A stretch of DNA of 64,000 bases from Elmis aenea (lineage: Eukaryota > Arthropoda > Insecta > Coleoptera > Elmidae), in assembly GCA_947652605.1 (NCBI GenBank), contig OX393577.1:59730108-59794107 (forward strand), read 5' to 3'. This document shows positions 45,624 through 57,110 of the stretch, piece after piece (positions within the stretch are counted from its first letter, which is position 1; each line of letters begins with the position of its first letter). The notes under the pieces are model-generated. The model ran no database searches. It saw only the letters and a program-made list of their open reading frames with translations, and was not told the DNA's origin. Made by a program: the position numbers and the translations under genes.

Positions 45624-46286
45624 AAAACTCAAACTATTACTACTTTGGGAATCGCACTCACTTGAAGTAAACCTTTCCAGAAGCGTACTCTAGTTTGTTT
45701 CAAAGAAAAGAAAGTTTTATCTGAAACGAGAATGTTGAGGAATCGAAAGTGAAAATGTTTAACTGAAGACTAATTGTTGTGGATTAAAATCAGTAGCAAA
45801 TTAATTGCTTTCCAAAGAAAAAACATTTTAAGCAACGGATTAATAATAGATGATAAAGCAAGTGATACTTAGGATTTCTATCCACAATTATGTGCACGGA
45901 TTTTAAGGCTAACATGAGAAGGAACCCATTAAACAAAACAAATTTAAACTTGTTTGCGTGTTTTGTTTTTAGTTACTGTTATAAATTGTTCCAGGCATAA
46001 TTATTTTAATTAAGTTACGTTTATTGTCCGTTAAAAGGTTTATTCTTCTTTCAATGATTTATATCATATTACTAATTGATGTTACAGGATTTTGCTAGTT
46101 TTTAATGACTGAAATTTAAAAAAAAAATACTATTTTATTGCTGACCAAATGACAAGGAAGCAACATCTATGCAATAAAAACTTTTATATTCAATATTAAA
46201 AGGAAGTTTCAATGCGTACCGTTAAACAAACCATCCTAAAATCAAGTTTTTATTGTAAGTATATGATATTCTTTGGTGCTTCTCCT
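45624..46286. other. AT-rich spacer
   Basis: No feature seen. Confidence 0.4.
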
Positions 46287-46660
46287 AAAAAAATTTTACG
46301 ACCACTAATGCAAATGACTCTTACCGTACAGCCTGCGTGCATAGTAAGTGGGTGCTTACGCACGGTAAGCAAAGAGCACAGTTTTTTTTAAAAGAAATGA
46401 TCAAAGTAGACTCACGTCAAACACTTCCTGCATGCCTGGTAAGTTAGTTATAACGCACGGTAAGCAAAACGCACACTTGCCTAGAAATGCCAAAGTAGGC
46501 TTACGTCAAAATTGACAAGACAACGTAATTACATGTGTATGTTGACCAAAAAGCCGTTAAAATCGTAGGTATTATGTGATCGTAGAAAAAGTATGCTACA
46601 TAACACGAGTTGTAAAGCAATTGCGCACTCGTGGAAATACGCAACTTTTTCACTCGGGCG
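46287..46660 (+). repeat. Dispersed repeat R, copy 1, with internal direct repeats
   Basis: It matches 60213-60512 in inverted orientation over about 300 bases. Inside are two direct units of about 95 bases, each holding a gcacggtaagca core and a caaagta(g)-ct(t)acgtcaaa end. The first also forms a hairpin, tgcttac-gcacg-gtaagca. This copy has an extra stretch of about 45 bases after the second unit, missing from the other copy. It is non-coding and the family is not recognised. Confidence 0.6.
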
Positions 46661-47166
46661 TAATATGCTTTTTACAACTCTGGTTGTTATATTATACTAT
46701 TTTAACACTTTTTATTCACAAAAACTATTTTTAGATTATTAAATAGTTTATTTAAAACACGAGATAAAAGGGAGTACAACAAATTTGTAGTGAGGAATTG
46801 TCAATTTTAAAATCAAAATACAATACAGGCAGTTATATTTAAGTAAAATAAATACACAGAAGTGTGTACTTAACAACTTTGTAACACAAAGTTTAGATTA
46901 AAAATCGCCCATTTTATAAGTCCGCTAATTGCAATTATCATTCTTATTGGTGCAATCCTCAGTACGTTAAAATAATAAAATGTTTAAATAACAATAAAAT
47001 AATCTTTCGTTTTTTTTTTAATTTGAACTTTTACATAGGTAACAAAAATATTTAAATTATGGTGGAGGTGCTAGGTAAAATTAATAAAAGTTTTAAACGT
47101 TGTTATCGTAATAATTATGAGTTATATTGTAACAACGAAACGGTAAAAAATGCTCTATAAACCACA
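46661..47166. other. AT-rich spacer
   Basis: Nothing firm. 46920-46990 contains a 35-codon minus frame too short to call. Confidence 0.35.
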
Positions 47167-47391
47167 TCATTTAAAAAAGCATCGAAAGAATTCCGTGCTA
47201 TACACATGAATAGGCAATATATTAGGCATGTCATTATGCCATAAATTGTTCTCGAATGTATTCGCGTGTATCAGATGTGATTTGGCTGGAGTTTCTTTGA
47301 AATTGTGATATATGTCTCGAACATTTACGATAAAGTTTTTACAGGAATTTATTCCTTTGAATTCCGTGCAGTACTGGCGAAGATTTACCGA
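47167..47391 (-). CDS. Unidentified start-less open frame, possible terminal exon
   Basis: A 74-codon minus frame between TGA stops at 47394-47392 and 47169-47167, with no usable ATG near its beginning. It contains KNFIVNVRDIYHNFKETPAK and ENNLWHNDMPNILPIHVYS, protein-like and unlike the poly-F/L shadows elsewhere. A cttcgccag acceptor-like site at the 5' side would give an exon starting YCTEF. It could be a host terminal exon or a piece of an unknown transposon protein. It lies next to repeat R but is absent from the copy of R at 60 kb. Confidence 0.32.
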   Translation of the reverse strand, partial: SVNLRQYCTEFKGINSCKNFIVNVRDIYHNFKETPAKSHLIHANTFENNLWHNDMPNILPIHVYSTEFFRCFFK

Positions 47392-48337
47392 TCATAACGA
47401 CAAAACTTAAAAAAACACTGACGCTAATGCCTTGCATTCTGTAAAACTTATAATTGCGAAACTTTTATTAACGTATAAGCGTAAGATTCGCTTAAAATCA
47501 ATAGTTATTTTTTAAGTAAACATTTTGCTTCAGTATACAATAATATTTCATGCATTTGTAATTAAATTACAATAATAATAAAATTAATAGTGTTGCAATC
47601 CTCCCACGCGTGAGCCTCTTAATATTAATATTGCTAGTATATAAAGTGAATACGTCACATAATTTCTTTTCTGTGACCGTTATCTTTTTTTAAAGAGATG
47701 AACAATACCGCAGATTTGTTTAATCAAAGCTGCTAAATACGTTTCTAACAGCCAGTTGAAAATTATATTGCCTATACACCTACATCGACAACTTTACCCT
47801 CTTAGTGGGGTTAAAGTCCTCTCTAGTGGGTTAGCAGACATTAAATTAAATCCTAAACCAATGCTACTAGGGAGATTTTCGTTTGAACTCGTTGTTGCTT
47901 GGCTACAATAACAGCGAACAACTTCGAGCGCAGTTAGGTTGAACAGATTACATAAAACTGTATTTAGAACAGAGCCATTGTCCAGATTTAATTAACTGAA
48001 TATTTCTGCTAATGTAAGGCTTTTTTACTATTTTAACTCTTTATTTTTAGTTTAACAATAGCTGGAAATGATTGAGATGATAGTACGTAAAAAGAAGTTT
48101 GGAATATTTAAATTTCGTTTCATTGTGGTATAAAGATGTTTTAGATTTGACACGAAATATTGAAGAATTTGTACAATTTTGTATATTTAATTTAGTGTTT
48201 TTTCCAGATCACTTATAAACTTTTGTTGAAAAAGTAGCTAGTTTTTATTGCTACAAATTATTATATTTTAAGTTAGTGTTTAAATAGATTAGTGTTTTCC
48301 AAATTGAATTCAACGGAACCTTGGGTTGCCTTTAAGT
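47392..48337. other. AT-rich intergenic sequence
   Basis: No feature seen. The block at 47800-47960 is slightly GC-richer without an open frame. Confidence 0.4.
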
Positions 48338-49980
48338 CAGTGTTTCTCAAATTTTTTATCCTGAGGACCCCTTCCAAAATTAAAAGTTTACAGAGGACCC
48401 CCATGCATTGTAGACAATATTTTTGTTTTATTCTTGAGGCTTTCGCGGCCGTTATCCATAATACAATCTTGGTTTCCGGGTTTGGAACCGCGTCTTCTAT
48501 ATTTAGAAGTAGTTGACGTTTCGACCATTGTGTCTTGGTCTTTTTCAAAACGACTAATTTGTGAGGGATGTTGCTGGGTTTATACAGCGTGTCCCCATTA
48601 TACACGGCAAAAAAGTAGGTGCATATTCCTGAGTGAAAATGATGACCATTTGTCAAATATTTTCTTATCCGAAAATGCTTCCTTTCAAAGTTAGAGACCT
48701 CCAAAGTTGCAAGAAAAAAAATTCAAAAAATCGATTATGTCCTAGCCGTTTAAGCTAGAGCTATCAAACTTGGCCGAAATGTTTGGGTGTTTCCCATTGA
48801 CTTTGTGGGATAATTAGAAAGAAAACACGTAATTGGAAGTATGATTTATAGTCAGGTCATCCGCTTACCATCTTCAGAATTTTTTTCTCTGGAATAAAAT
48901 TGAAAATGTCATTCGTCCATAAGAAAGTACGACAAGAGGCAAAAAAATCGTCCCTCTTTGTTTTTTGCTGTAAACGTAGCCGTTTTCGAGAAAATTAGCG
49001 CTAAAGATGCATCGACAAACTCTGTTTATACACCTCAAATATTTTTTTTAACTAAACTTAGTTGGCTAATGTCATGCTTGCCTTAAGGCTTGTTCATAAT
49101 TAATCCACATTGATCCACGTAATATGACGTAACTTTCCCTTAAAATGTGATACATGTCATTCGTTTATTTTCCAGATAATTATTATCTAATACAATAAAA
49201 ATCAAATTTAATTTCAACGATGATAACAATAAAATAAATAACCAAATGAACTTCATACAGCGGTATGCACAGTTTGATTTTATTTAAAAGTGTACTGTGT
49301 TAATTTGCATATCACATTACATATGAAGTATTTATATTCCGAATAACCAAATTTTCGAATTTTCGAATAATTGGGGATCAGGGGCGGATCTATGTACATA
49401 GGGACTAATACAGCTTAAGCCCTGGGCTCCCAAGCGTCTAGGGCCCACAAAAATTGAATTATTATCATAAATTTTGTTTGTTTATACGTTTTTGTTAATA
49501 ATATTTCTTTATTTCTTATGTTTTTTTATATATTTATATATTTATATTTGTCATTCAACACCATTTCGTAAATAAATAGGAGTATATTTTAACTCTGATT
49601 TTGATGTTATTAAAAATGAATTTTAAACAACAATGGGGCCCCATTGGACTTCAATAGACCTAGGCCCCGAAAATACTAGATCCGTCCCTGTTGGGGGTTC
49701 TTTCGTAATAATGCTAAAATAGTTATGACTAGTAGATATTAATTGTTATTTAATTTTGGTTGATGAAAACGAAAACGAAATTTTATTTGGTTGGAACTTA
49801 AAGCACGAAAACGATTTATTTTTTCGTTTTGATTTGAAACAAACGAAATATTTTCCGTTTTTAGTGCTTGTTTAGCACTTTTTAGCTTCATAATAGTAGG
49901 TATGTAAAAATCTAAAAGGGTTCCGAATTGTTTAAAAAATGTTAATGGATTCCACGGTTGAAATAAATTGGGAAACACTG
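48338..49980. mobile_element. hAT-like pair of ends around nested repeats
   Basis: The left end cagtgtttctcaaattttt and the reversed right end cagtgtttcccaatttatt are an imperfect inverted pair. The 8-bp flanks do not match, so the two may not belong to one insertion. Inside are a gtttcgac-rich stretch (48425-48570) of the kind seen in Penelope-like elements, a decayed cagcgtgtccccatta end at 48586, and the hAT MITE at 49379. Confidence 0.4.
49379..49690. mobile_element. Small hAT-type MITE
   Basis: The ends caggggcggatct and agatccgtccctg are inverted. The flanks ttggggat and ttgggggt match at 7 of 8 bases, as in a hAT duplication. The 312-bp body has GC-rich edges (agccctgggctccc, ggccccattgg) and an AT-rich middle; non-coding. 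Confidence 0.7.
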
Positions 49981-51146
49981 TGATAGACACCAAATAGTCT
50001 AATAAATAACGCAAATGTCAAAATATTTTATACATTTTGCGACAGTATTAGAAAAACATAATGTGGTCCATCTCACCTTCGCCTCGATGAACAACAATCT
50101 TCGCGCCTAGAAAAAGTCTCATGTTTCTCTCTAATTGCATAAATAGCTAATACGTAGTTAGGTAATGTAAAAAAGTTAAGCTAGGATGTTTAAGCAGTTG
50201 ATGATCATCAGAAGTTTTGATCTGTTGTCTAAGTCTGGATAAGTCTGCAAAAATATTCTATCAAAAACTACGTTTTATATCTTATTTGAAACAACTCTCA
50301 TTAACGTTCTTTTGATCTTAACTTTTACATGCACCCATAGACTTGTCTGGTAAACCAACAACAACAAAATTAAGTCGCACACACCTTATACCTATCTCAC
50401 TGCATGTGCTTAATCGTAATAGTTTTTGTGTAAACTAATATAGTTCAAACTACTTTAAAGTTAATGTTTTTCTATATTTAGTTGACCGTGTCTTGTAAGT
50501 TATAAACACAGTCAGTCTAACTCTGTAGTCAAATCAAAAACGCTTAGTTATTTAAAGTGATGATTTAGAACTGTACTGTTTTATGATGAAAGCACATTTC
50601 ATAAAAAGGTCAGAATAATAGCATTTAGACGCTTCAATAAACATTAAAGACATATTATTAAGTAGTCTTAAATTCCAATTTTTAAAAGTCTTTAAGCTTT
50701 TTTAAGGATTTGCCCATTTCTTTTGCTTATCACAGACTACTGAGATGCGTAAAGCAAGTTTTAGATCATTAAAATTAGACGAAAATAATTCTCTTTTAGG
50801 TCGTAAAATGCAAGTTAGTCTGTATATCAGTAAAAGCTCAACTCAGTTATATTATTAGTAGCTTAAATATAACTTAATGTAAAATTACCTATTTACATTT
50901 TTCTTCAATTTGTCATAATTGAAACGTTTGCGAGACTGCTTGATTTTTTTGAAGGCGATTCAATATATTTTGTACTATTGCCCAACTTAAGAATAATTTA
51001 TTTACGGGTCTTAATTCAAGTATTTGAAAGCGTCGTCTTTATGATGACAGCAAAACTACTACTTATAATGTCTAAATATAAATGCGATTTACTTGACTGC
51101 AATACTCATACTTTACGTGTGACAATATAACGAATTTTCAGAACGG
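49981..51146. other. AT-rich intergenic sequence
   Basis: No feature is seen before the coding-like stretch at 51147. Confidence 0.4.
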
Positions 51147-51311
51147 ATGGCTGAATCTGCTCTAGACTTCGGGAATACGTACAAAGACTATCAATAAGCT
51201 GCAGTTAAGAATGTGAATCACATCTCTGGCATTCTAGCACTGCCTGAGCAGACACCACAGTCCAGTACGTTTTATATTGTTCCTTACGAGATTTCTCACA
51301 GCGTTAGGTGA
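51147..51311 (+). pseudogene. Coding-like frame with one in-frame stop
   Basis: After an attttcag acceptor (ending 51141), an ATG at 51147 opens MAESALDFGNTYKDYQ, then TAA (51195-51197). The same frame continues for 37 codons through VNHISGILALPEQTPQSS to a TGA at 51309. The region is clearly GC-richer than its surroundings. The pattern suggests a decayed exon, a read-through frame or a chance alignment. No family is recognised. A hAT MITE begins six bases after the frame ends. Confidence 0.25.
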
Positions 51312-51317
51312 CATTAG

Positions 51318-51823
51318 CAGGGCCGGTTTTGCCATTAAGCGACTCTAGGCAATTGCCTGGGGGTGCTAGCTTTACTCATAAAAAAAAGAACGAAATGATG
51401 ATGAATTTAAAATATGTTAACAGAAGCGGAAAAAATCGATCAAGTCTAAGGTGTAATGCCTAGATTTGAACAAGAAGAGTTCTGCTTAAAAAAAACAGTA
51501 TGTGTATGAAGCAGAGGAGGAAATCATACTTTAAGCTTGACTTTTATTTTTAATTATTGATAACGCAATTGCATCTGTTGATTAAAAATTTAGGCATATG
51601 TATACAATTTATTATATTAGTAAGGAAAAAAACTGTGTTCACAAGGATCCAGGATAACTGAACAACTTTGTCAAGGTCGTGTGCCATAAAAACGGTCGTG
51701 TTTATTTATATTCATTTGTTGCTCGACTGTGGAAAAAAATCCCAAAAATTTATTACACGATAACGTATAGGGGTGCCTTAATTTTCTTTGCCTAAGGGCG
51801 TCAGATACTCAGCGCCGGCCCTG
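51318..51823. mobile_element. hAT-type MITE with perfect 8-bp duplication
   Basis: GACATTAG precedes (51310-51317) and follows (51824-51831) the element. The inverted ends are cagggccgg...ccggccctg. Subterminal stretches caattgcctgggggtgc and the decayed complement resemble many insect CAGGGCCGG hAT MITEs. 506 bp, non-coding. Confidence 0.85.
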
Positions 51824-52174
51824 GACATTAGGATTAATACGAGTATTATAATCACAACACAACTTTAAATATGTTTTAAGATGCGATTGGATAAGTAATT
51901 CATAATAATAAAGTAGCATTTTGCTATATTCCTGTGATATAATTGATTTGACAATGAACGTTACAGGGGTAATATTGTTTTTTTTTTTAATGCTCAGGGT
52001 CATTGTAGGAGAAGTTTTGGAATTTGACAAAAAATTATATAATCATTTTTTTGCCAAATATATTTTAATGACAGTGCTCTCGTATATTTTAAAATGATGA
52101 ACGTCTTAAAAACAACCACTTGTGGCTCCCAAGCACCGATCAAATATTCATAGAATACAATAAAACACTTTTAG

Positions 52175-52357
52175 AATGAAAGCTCATTAAGGCAACCGAA
52201 ATTCATGAATTCACGTTCTCTTAATACTGCAAATCATCTTATTCAGAAACCTATATTTATACGATCTGTAGCCCAAACTGTCACAACTGAATTGTCTTTA
52301 ATACGGTTTCCCTCGCCCTCAAAAAGTCAGGAACAACATCAATCTTATACCAGATGA
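52175..52357 (+). CDS. Possible exon of an unidentified gene
   Basis: Immediately after a cacttttag acceptor-like sequence, 60 plus-strand codons run to a TGA at 52355-52357. An internal ATG gives MNSRSLNTANHLIQKPIF, followed by SVAQTVTTELSLIRFPSPSK. The composition is protein-like with a serine/proline/glutamine-rich end. No partner exon is proved; the frame at 51147 is on the same strand 1 kb upstream. Chance is possible. Confidence 0.25.
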   Translation, partial: NESSLRQPKFMNSRSLNTANHLIQKPIFIRSVAQTVTTELSLIRFPSPSKSQEQHQSYTR

Positions 52358-53047
52358 ACCACTAAACGATTCTTAATATTCATTTTATCTTCATCTAATA
52401 AAACTTTTTTACGAATCCGCTATTAAACGATACAAATAGTTTTTCTTTTAGAGTGAAACAATATCATAGAAGTTATTAGCAATTCGGGGCTCACTGGAAA
52501 AGTAAAATATTCCACGAGATCGAAAACGAATCGAAAAAAAATTGGTCGATAGATGAACAGACCATTGTTGAAATGTAATACATACAAAGAAGGAAAATAC
52601 GTGATCATGTTATAGATTGGACGAACTTCAAAGAAAACGGTTCGTTTTGTGTTCTGTAAAAGGGCAAAAAATTAATTTAAACCGATTGGTAAAATGTTTT
52701 TGCTTTCTTTTTCTCTCGCAAATATTTGTTGCAATAAAATTTATTAAAAAAGGTTCCTTTGAAGTTGAACTGGCTTGGTTTAAGAGCTGTACTGGTGTCA
52801 AAGTTCTTTTAATAACCGACGTATCGTCTGCCTTTATTAGTTACATCTTCAGGGTGTAATTGTTGCGTTTGTTAACGTTTTTAATATTATGGGAGAACTG
52901 TCTATAGTGTGTTTCTATGTAAATCGCATGGAAATAGTTATTTATGTAACAAGACCGGAAAGTGGTACTTAACTGGAAGAGTTGACAGTTTTGGAACGAG
53001 TCGTAGGCGAGTCCTGAAAGCATATGAGTTCAGTAAAGACACTTTAC
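52358..53047. other. Intergenic or intronic
   Basis: A shorter plus-strand coding-like run (about 52493-52580) contains HEIENESKKNWSIDEQ but is preceded by a stop. The bases gacgtatcgtctgccttt near 52820 resemble a Penelope-like fragment. Nothing firm. Confidence 0.25.
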
Positions 53048-53116
53048 GGGTATGTTGCGTACAATATTTTTTCTGCGTCCTCCACTGACACCAAAATTAC
53101 TATCGTCCCCATCCAT
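53048..53116 (-). CDS. Possible first coding exon of a ciliary-type gene
   Basis: On the minus strand ATG 53116 in a fair context (taatcATGG) opens 23 codons, MDGDDSNFGVSGGRRKNIV and four more, to a donor-like gtaaag at 53047. Unspliced, the frame would stop after five more codons. The acidic-glycine start followed by a basic patch is typical of a protein N terminus. Its main support is position: two X-box-like motifs lie 91-155 bp upstream, the usual distance in RFX-controlled ciliary genes. No later exon could be linked and the protein is not identified. Confidence 0.38.
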
Positions 53117-53200
53117 GATTAAACAATAACTTAACAAACTACAGGTGAAAACTCGCTTGGTGGCATAATGACGCTTGTTTGACAGCGCAAATCAATAAAA

Positions 53201-53300
53201 CAACTCATTACCATGGCAACCAGCTGCTTTCCGGCCTAGGCCGTTAAAGACAACTCATTGCCATGGCAACCAGTTATTTTCTGGCTTAGGGTAGTAAAGA
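53201..53300 (-). promoter_or_regulatory. Two tandem 50-bp units each with an RFX X-box-like motif
   Basis: 53201-53250 and 53251-53300 are a direct 50-bp duplication. On the minus strand each contains GTTGCCATGG(T/C)AAT (53220-53207 and 53270-53257), 13 of 14 and 12 of 14 bases of the palindromic X-box GTTGCCATGGCAAC. RFX factors binding this site drive ciliary and sensory-neuron genes in animals. A third, partial unit follows at about 53301-53325. Spacing to the ATG at 53116 supports promoter function. Confidence 0.5.
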
Positions 53301-55194
53301 TGTATTTTCCAGCCTAAAAATTGATCGAAAACAACTTGATTTTTTGAACGGACGCAAAAAATATGTTTTTGGACGCACCCTAACATTTATAAAATGTTCT
53401 TAGAGTCTATAATACTGTGATTTAAAAAAATCTTTAGTAAATTATGACGATGGAAGTATGTATTATAATTAAGAGATGCCCAAATAAAATATATACGTAT
53501 AGATTGTCGTCACAATTTTAATCCAGCAAACGTGATTCATGTTATTTTGCAATATTTTGTTGTCACATTGTACTAATTAGCTCAGTTTTATGTATCAACG
53601 CTTGTACTGGTAAAAAGTTGACGCTCTGAGCTCGCGTTTGTTCCTGTCATCACCATCCAACTGTTTGTTCGTTCAACAGGTTGGTTTATAGCCGCAACTT
53701 CGACAGAACTATTTTGAAACCGCAATCGCGGGTTTAAAGGACTCATTTAATTTTCAGTAGGCTTATTAAAGGACTTAATTTGTATTTTCTAACCCACAAT
53801 ATTCGTGTGCATACTACCAGTAACTATATTGTTTCAGAGTTACTTAATTCTAATTTATATGGTACGATAAACGGACAGACAGCTTAAATAAGCGACAATA
53901 TTAAACAGTATAGCTATATAACCACATTGAAGTTGCTAAATATGATGTCCTTAGAGTTTAACAATACTATTCGTTAGCAAAATTTAAATTTAAACGCCAG
54001 TTCTTAATAGTATCAAATAATTTTCGCAAATTTGCTGTTTAAAAGAAAATTAACGTATCATTAAATAAAACCAATGATGTCAATAAGCTACTTGCAATTT
54101 TTTTCTCTTTATTTGTGCATAAAATTCCGTTTCATTGTATTGTTTACTCAAAAATATGTTTTTCGTTTAATTTTTAATGATAAGAGTTTATTTGGCGTCT
54201 AATTAAAAAACAAATGGGAACTCGCCGTTGTATGAGTACAAAACAAAATGCAGGATCTAGTTAATTAATTTTTGGCATTAATGAACCAGTACTTTATCAT
54301 TCATAACTGTAACACAAAAAGTGATTTAATTAGCGTATCATTAAAGTTTGAAAAGCCAATAAAAGTCTGTTGTATTATGCTTGGTCTGTTGCCAATTTAG
54401 TTTTGTGGCATAATTTTTAAAGATCGATGTTCAGTTACAGCATTTTGTATAGTATAAAACTTTGGCGCGTTTTTAGATCATAACATACTGGTTATAAACA
54501 GAAGAATGTGTATCTTGTTCTCCATTTGTTATTTAAAACAAAAGATTAGGACGGTGAATGCATTTTTAACTAAACATATATATTTGATTTGAGCATTATA
54601 AAAAATAAATTAGTCGTCACAAGCGTAAAACTTCTTGTATATAGCCAAAATTATAAAATGGGATTAACCTTTCTATATACACCTCATTTCAGGGACAACC
54701 TCTACTATATCATTTGTTTTTACATACAACTCAAACATACATTGTTATTTATTTGGAGAGAAATCTGCATTTACTGGAATAAAAATATAACCGAAAATCG
54801 AAACTTTGGTGTTATTCAACTTTTTTAAAATGTCTTTATCATGGTGTAAAGTCATAATCAGATAGTCATTTATTTTATCTTTTCTGTCATCTAAACATTT
54901 CAATACTTTTTTTAGTACAATTATAAAAATAAACTTTTTGCATAAATGAAAATAATTAACATTTATTGGATTTGAAAATTTACCAAAATAAACAACACCA
55001 TTTAGCTTTTAAAACAATAACTCTGTTAACATAAATTCTTATTTAGGCACATACATTTTTTTATTGGCCTCCTGATACCCTTACAGACTTTGACATGAAT
55101 GGTAGATTAAGCAGTATACTTCCAGTCCTTACTAAAATTTTAATATACAAAAGTATCATATATACGAATACTGCTCTAGTATTTAATTTATCTG
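53301..55194. other. AT-rich intergenic sequence
   Basis: No gene is supported. 53610-53760 is slightly GC-richer, with a ttcgttcaacag acceptor-like site but no open frame after it. The 79-codon frame at 54589-54828 has no domain. Confidence 0.4.
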
Positions 55195-55695
55195 GCAAAT
55201 AGGTACTAATGACTTGGACCGGCTTCAAAAATTGCAAAATAGGGTTATGCGAATTATTTTACACTGTTCCAGATACATCAAAATTACTCTAATGCTAGAT
55301 ACTTTACAGTGGCTCAGTATTAAACAACGGAATTTTTAATACGATTATTTTTATTTTCAAGATTATAAATAACCTGCTTCCAAATTTTTTGTTAAACCCA
55401 AAACTCTGATATTCATAATTATCCGACCAGAAACTGTAAAGACTTTAAATTGCTATTCAAGACACGATATTACACTCAAAATTCTCTATTTTATGAAGGA
55501 CCAACATATTATAACGATCTAACAAGCGAACTTAAAAATGAAACAAATGTGTAAGGTTTAGACGTAAGCTCAGTAGTTATATTAAGGGAAAGTTTTAAAT
55601 TTTTATATATTTGTAGACGTAAGTTATAAAATGTAAACAAAATTAGCATCTCTAAATAAATAAATTATTATTATTATTATTATTATATTATAATA
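55195..55695 (+). pseudogene. Degenerate LINE ORF2 tail ending in an ATT microsatellite
   Basis: The plus frame reads LDRLQKLQNRVMRIILHC, then LDTLQWLSIKQRNF. After a frameshift it continues IIFIFKIINNLLPNFLLN, and near 55555 FRRKLSSYIKGKF. These are the conserved blocks after the reverse transcriptase in jockey/CR1-like insect LINEs. Several stops follow. The copy ends in aaataaataaattatt and ATT repeats (55660-55695), a usual 3' end for such families. The 5' truncation lies near 55190 or slightly upstream. Confidence 0.65.
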
Positions 55696-56262
55696 AAACA
55701 ATAATAAAATTTACAATCTGATGTTAACGATAAACTTCACAAATGGCACAAATTCCATTCGACAAAGTTAAATAACTTTTAAATACCTACATCAAAATTA
55801 TGACAATATTTTTATATCAATGTATCCAGCCTTTTAAGCCATTTGAACATGTAAAAGGTTTGTTGGGGTTATTTCAAAAAAGGAATAGATACTCGAGGTG
55901 TTAACGTAGACATGCTGGACTTACAAGTTTTGGAAATTTTGTAGGCGTCCTCTTTACTGGCCATAACTAATTCCATAATGTAAGCAAATGTTTAAGTGTT
56001 TTTTATTTTAACTTTAGTAGATGTAAATGCTACAACAGCAGAAAAGTTATGAAACATATTTTTAAATAAAAAACCCTATTCAACATCAACCATAAATTGA
56101 AGTTTGATTATAGTTTAATTTGTTTTGCGTCATAATTAAAATAATTATAATCTGACGTCATTTTTAGGTATATCTGATTTGTGTTATTCCTTTTTATATT
56201 TTTTATGGATGACTTCTTCTGGTCGCAACTGAACACATCAAAAATAAATTATGGTGCATTAC
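55696..56262. other. AT-rich sequence, probable intron of the adjoining minus-strand gene
   Basis: No repeat or exon is recognised. It follows the donor of the 56263-56436 exon. Confidence 0.35.
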
Positions 56263-56436
56263 CTGGGCAGGGCGAATTCCCCAAAATAATCCGTCATAGC
56301 AAACATGATTGTTGTTGAAGAGGTACATATCGAGATTTAAGTTCAGATGGCGTCTAACGGTGTCTTCGTCGCACCCGGAGCGGGTCCGGGTGCCGCCCTC
56401 GCACATCCGCATTTGCAGATCCAACGAGGACGACAT
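56263..56436 (-). CDS. Host first coding exon, unidentified gene
   Basis: On the minus strand ATG 56436 opens 58 codons ending at a donor (CCCAG then gtaatg at 56262), phase 0. The exon is about 53% GC in a window near 30%, which AT-rich chance frames do not explain. The peptide starts SSSLDLQMRMCEGGTRTRSG and continues through DEDTVRRHLNLNLDMYLFNN to GLFWGIRPAQ. Upstream, 56437-57110 is also GC-richer than average and contains a TATAG-like box near 57022, consistent with a 5' UTR and promoter. I do not recognise the protein; it may be an isoform-specific N terminus. No later exon is identified. Confidence 0.55.
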
Positions 56437-57110
56437 CAGACCGCGCGAGATTCATTACATATAACCAAATATTTTTATATCAATAAAAATAAGCTCGAAA
56501 CATTTGAGAAGCAATAAAAACGCGTTACAAATCCAATTATTATCTTAATCAAGTTCAGTTCTGCAGCAGCATTATCACAGTAATAAAAAAGTGGAAGTTG
56601 TGTTATTGCTGCTCGTCCTGAATTCAAATTGCACAGCTGTGGATGTCCAATGAATGCGAAAATAAATTTTACGGTTTGTTTGTATTATTTTAAAGCTACT
56701 TTTGTGTGGTAATTATCGGTAATTCGGCAGCGTGATTATCTTATCTTGTAAGGTGAACAGGTAAGCGTAACGTTATACTGGTTGATTCACTCTAAAATTC
56801 GTTATTTGTTGAGAGCCAGCTATTGAAAAATTTGCTAACGGCACTGGACGGCAGATAAACGCGCTCGGTGTGGCGACTGGAGACACAGCAAGCCCAGCTC
56901 CCAGTACCCACTTTGATATCTTGCGCACTCGCAATAACACCCTTCGAAATACTGCAACTAGACATTGCCAAAACACCCTGCTGCTTGCTGCTTTTAATAG
57001 TTCTCTTAATAGTCTGCACTATAAAGGAAATGTTATGTGCATAATAAACCCTTCGTCCTGTCTCGCTTTTTTTGAGGACGTGTTCCAGGACTAAACTTAA
57101 TTATCCTGGC
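56437..57110 (-). promoter_or_regulatory. GC-richer leader and promoter-like region
   Basis: Repeated gcagcaag and cgcgct patches, a ctttatag box at about 57022 and short minus-strand upstream frames lie before the 56436 ATG. A plus-strand donor-like aacag-gtaagc at 56760 also exists, so transcription could run the other way or in both directions. Confidence 0.3.

Noticed and set aside
48425..48570. Possible Penelope-like element fragment (gtttcgacc, tctttttcaaa)
   Set aside because: Resemblance only; no GIY-YIG or reverse-transcriptase frame nearby.
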